Source: an uncultured Eubacteriaceae bacterium | Lineage (GTDB): Bacteria; Bacillota; Clostridia; Eubacteriales; Eubacteriaceae | Length of the DNA: 7,403 nucleotides | Direction: 5' to 3' | Assembly (NCBI GenBank): GCA_947630385.1 | Contig: CANRHG010000096.1 | Span: forward strand, 1 to 7,403 | Shown here: positions 5,951 through 7,403 of the stretch, one piece after another | Numbering within the stretch: position 1 is the first letter of the stretch | Layout: each line of letters starts with the position of its first letter | Notes under the pieces: model-generated | The model's database searches: none | Seen by the model: only the letters and a program-made list of their open reading frames with translations | Told to the model about the DNA's origin: nothing | Program-made: the position numbers and the translations under genes

Positions 5951-5972
5951 TACATCGTAAACCTTTACTTCG

Positions 5973-6001
5973 GGACCAAGCTCCCTCAGCTATGGTATAA
6001 T
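5973..6001 (+). promoter_or_regulatory. glyA promoter (extended -10)
   Basis: A perfect TATAAT at 5996-6001 is preceded by TGG, forming an extended -10 (TGnTATAAT). The -35 at the usual distance (GGACCA, 5973-5978) is poor, as is often seen with extended -10 promoters. Transcription would begin near 6008 and leave a leader of about 22 bases, too short for a riboswitch. Confidence 0.75.
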
Positions 6002-6030
6002 CAGTTGCAATTTTGTTTGAAAGAGGAATT

Positions 6031-7260
6031 ATGCCAGACTTATCAATAACAGATCCGCAGATCAAGGAAGCCATACAAAAAGAAATCGACCGCCAAAGTT
6101 CCCATCTGGAACTCATCGCTTCGGAAAACTGGGTAACGGACGCGGTCTTAGAAGCCCTGGGCAGTCCTTTAAATAATAAATACGCCGAAGGCTACTCGGG
6201 AAACCGTTATTACGGCGGCTGCAGCGTCATCGACGAAGTCGAAGACTTGGCCAATCAAAGGGTACAGGAACTCTTCGGTTGCACCTATTCCAACGTACAA
6301 CCCCATTCCGGTTCCCAAGCCAACGAAGCCGTCTATTACGCCTTACTAAAGCCGGGCGACACCGTCCTGGGGATGGACTTAAACGGCGGTGGCCACTTAA
6401 CGCACGGCTCAAAAGCCAATATTTCCGGCAGCTACTATAATTTTTACAGCTATGGGATCGACGAAAACGGCCTGATCGACTACGACGAGATCTTAAGGCT
6501 CGCCAAGGAAGTAAAGCCCAAACTCATCGTCGCCGGCGCCAGCAGTTATCCCAGGGAGATCGATTTTAAGCGCCTTCGTGAGATCGCCGACGAAGTCGGT
6601 GCCCTTCTTATGGTCGATATGGCCCACATCTCGGGTCTCGTCGCGGCCGGACTCCACCAGTCCCCAATCCCCTACGCCGACGTCGTCACCTCGACGACGC
6701 ACAAGACCCTGCGCGGTCCTCGCGGCGGGATGATTTTAAGCAGCAAAGAAAACAACGAAAAATATAACTTCAACAAAGCGGTCTTTCCGGGTCTTCAGGG
6801 CGGTCCATTCATGCACGTGATCGCGGCCAAGGCGGTTTGTTTTAAAGAAGCCCTACAGGACGACTTTAAAGACTACCAAAAACAGATCGTAAAAAACGCG
6901 AAAGCCCTGGCTGAAGGCCTTAAAAAACGTGGGATGAACCTCGTCTCGGGTGGTACCGACAACCACCTGATCCTGATCGATCTTAGAGATAGCGAGATCA
7001 CCGGAAAAGAGCTTGAACAACGCCTCGATGAAGTCCACCTGACGACGAACAAAAACACGGTCGCCGGAGATACACGCCCGATCACTCAAACGAGTGGGCT
7101 TCGTATCGGTACTCCGGCCGTCACGACCCGGGGCCTAAAAGAAGAAGAGATGGATAAGATCGCCGACTGGATCGTTCGCGTCTTTGAGGACGAAAAAAAT
7201 ATTCCACAGGTAAAAGAAGAAGTCATGGAGCTTTGTAAGGAGTTCCCGCTTCCACATTAA
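6031..7260 (+). CDS. glyA: Serine hydroxymethyltransferase
   Basis: A 409-residue PLP enzyme of the cytoplasm that interconverts serine plus tetrahydrofolate with glycine plus methylene-tetrahydrofolate, the main source of one-carbon units. Family motifs are complete: ELIASEN (27-33), KYAEGYSGNRYYGG (50-63), PHSGSQAN (91-98), DMAHISGL (196-203) with the PLP-ring aspartate and histidine, STTHKTLRGPRGG (221-233) with the Schiff-base lysine K225, and TSGLRIGTPA (354-363) with the carboxylate-binding arginine R358. The length is normal for bacteria. A TTG at 6013 could add six residues, but the ATG at 6031 has AAAGAGGAATT upstream and gives the usual N-terminus. The gene is monocistronic, with its own promoter and a strong terminator, and points away from glpF. 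Nothing links it functionally to the operon on the left. Very secure. Confidence 0.98.
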   Translation: MPDLSITDPQIKEAIQKEIDRQSSHLELIASENWVTDAVLEALGSPLNNKYAEGYSGNRYYGGCSVIDEVEDLANQRVQELFGCTYSNVQPHSGSQANEAVYYALLKPGDTVLGMDLNGGGHLTHGSKANISGSYYNFYSYGIDENGLIDYDEILRLAKEVKPKLIVAGASSYPREIDFKRLREIADEVGALLMVDMAHISGLVAAGLHQSPIPYADVVTSTTHKTLRGPRGGMILSSKENNEKYNFNKAVFPGLQGGPFMHVIAAKAVCFKEALQDDFKDYQKQIVKNAKALAEGLKKRGMNLVSGGTDNHLILIDLRDSEITGKELEQRLDEVHLTTNKNTVAGDTRPITQTSGLRIGTPAVTTRGLKEEEMDKIADWIVRVFEDEKNIPQVKEEVMELCKEFPLPH

Positions 7261-7273
7261 TTTTGCTTAACTC

Positions 7274-7298
7274 GCCGTCTGAACAGGCGGCTTTTTTT
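7274..7298 (+). terminator. Intrinsic terminator of glyA
   Basis: GCCGTCTG pairs with CAGGCGGC (7274-7291, one G-T wobble, small GAAC loop), followed by seven T residues. It starts 13 bases after the glyA stop. Confidence 0.95.
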
Positions 7299-7325
7299 GA
7301 CTAAAAAGCAAAGGATGTTTTCAAC

Positions 7326-7354
7326 TAACTTTTGATTCAAATTAATCGTATAAT
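7326..7354 (+). promoter_or_regulatory. Candidate promoter of the next gene
   Basis: A perfect TATAAT lies at 7349-7354, with a weak TAACTT 17 bases upstream. Transcription would start near 7361. This supports a new transcription unit after the glyA terminator. Confidence 0.55.
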
Positions 7355-7379
7355 AAACCTATGGATGAGGACAATAATA

Positions 7380-7403
7380 ATGAAAAAGACAAGGGTGCTT
7401 CAC
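7380..7403 (+). CDS. Start of an unidentified gene (partial, runs off right edge)
   Basis: Eight codons are visible, MKKTRVLH. The ATG at 7380 is preceded by GATGAGG with 9 bases of spacing. An alternative ATG at 7361 in another frame (MDEDNNNEKDKGAS) would coincide with the predicted transcription start and so have no leader, which makes it less likely. Too little sequence is present to name the product. Confidence 0.4.

Noticed and set aside
6013..6030. TTG start for glyA
   Set aside because: It would overlap the ribosome binding site of the ATG at 6031 and add a non-conserved extension.
6002..6030. Glycine or tetrahydrofolate riboswitch before glyA
   Set aside because: The predicted leader is only about 22 bases, too short for either class.

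Overview
The window looks like a chromosomal segment of a Bacillota (low-GC Gram-positive) bacterium, possibly near Erysipelotrichia, although the class cannot be fixed by reading alone. The reasons are strong AGGAGAG-type ribosome binding sites, compact operons with 4-13 bp junctions, a two-gene (split) transketolase, a SorC-type sugar-phosphate regulator, and AT-rich intergenic DNA between moderately GC-rich genes.

Layout. Positions 1-4034 hold one minus-strand operon, read right to left: a SorC/DeoR-type regulator (4034-3087), a glycerol-1-phosphate dehydrogenase of the EgsA/AraM family (3077-2080), a HAD-IIA phosphatase of the NagD/AraL type (2087-1293), the transketolase N-terminal subunit (1279-458) and the transketolase C-terminal subunit (461 to beyond the left edge). 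Positions 4035-4906 are mostly noncoding. They contain two copies of a roughly 128-bp intergenic element that bracket a 72-codon acidic protein gene. A minus-strand glycerol facilitator gene, glpF (5626-4907), follows, with a clear intrinsic terminator inside the right-hand copy of the element. A 404-bp divergent intergenic region separates glpF from glyA (6031-7260, plus strand), which ends at a strong terminator. At the right edge there is a promoter and the first codons of another plus-strand gene.

How the genes may work together. G1P dehydrogenase converts DHAP to sn-glycerol-1-phosphate, a HAD-IIA phosphatase could release glycerol, and a GlpF channel could pass it across the membrane. 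The transketolase supplies or consumes triose phosphate, and the regulator carries a sugar-phosphate-binding type domain. The araL-araM adjacency is known from the Bacillus subtilis arabinose operon. The combination of regulator, G1PDH, phosphatase, transketolase pair and nearby glycerol channel suggests a small triose-phosphate/glycerol module. This is inference.

The most striking event is in the dehydrogenase. About 55 central residues are missing, and the join lies at a 13-bp sequence that reads sensibly in both flanking frames. The gene is therefore split into two overlapping frames. It looks like a recent deletion between short direct repeats (or an assembly artefact), and it would break the proposed pathway.
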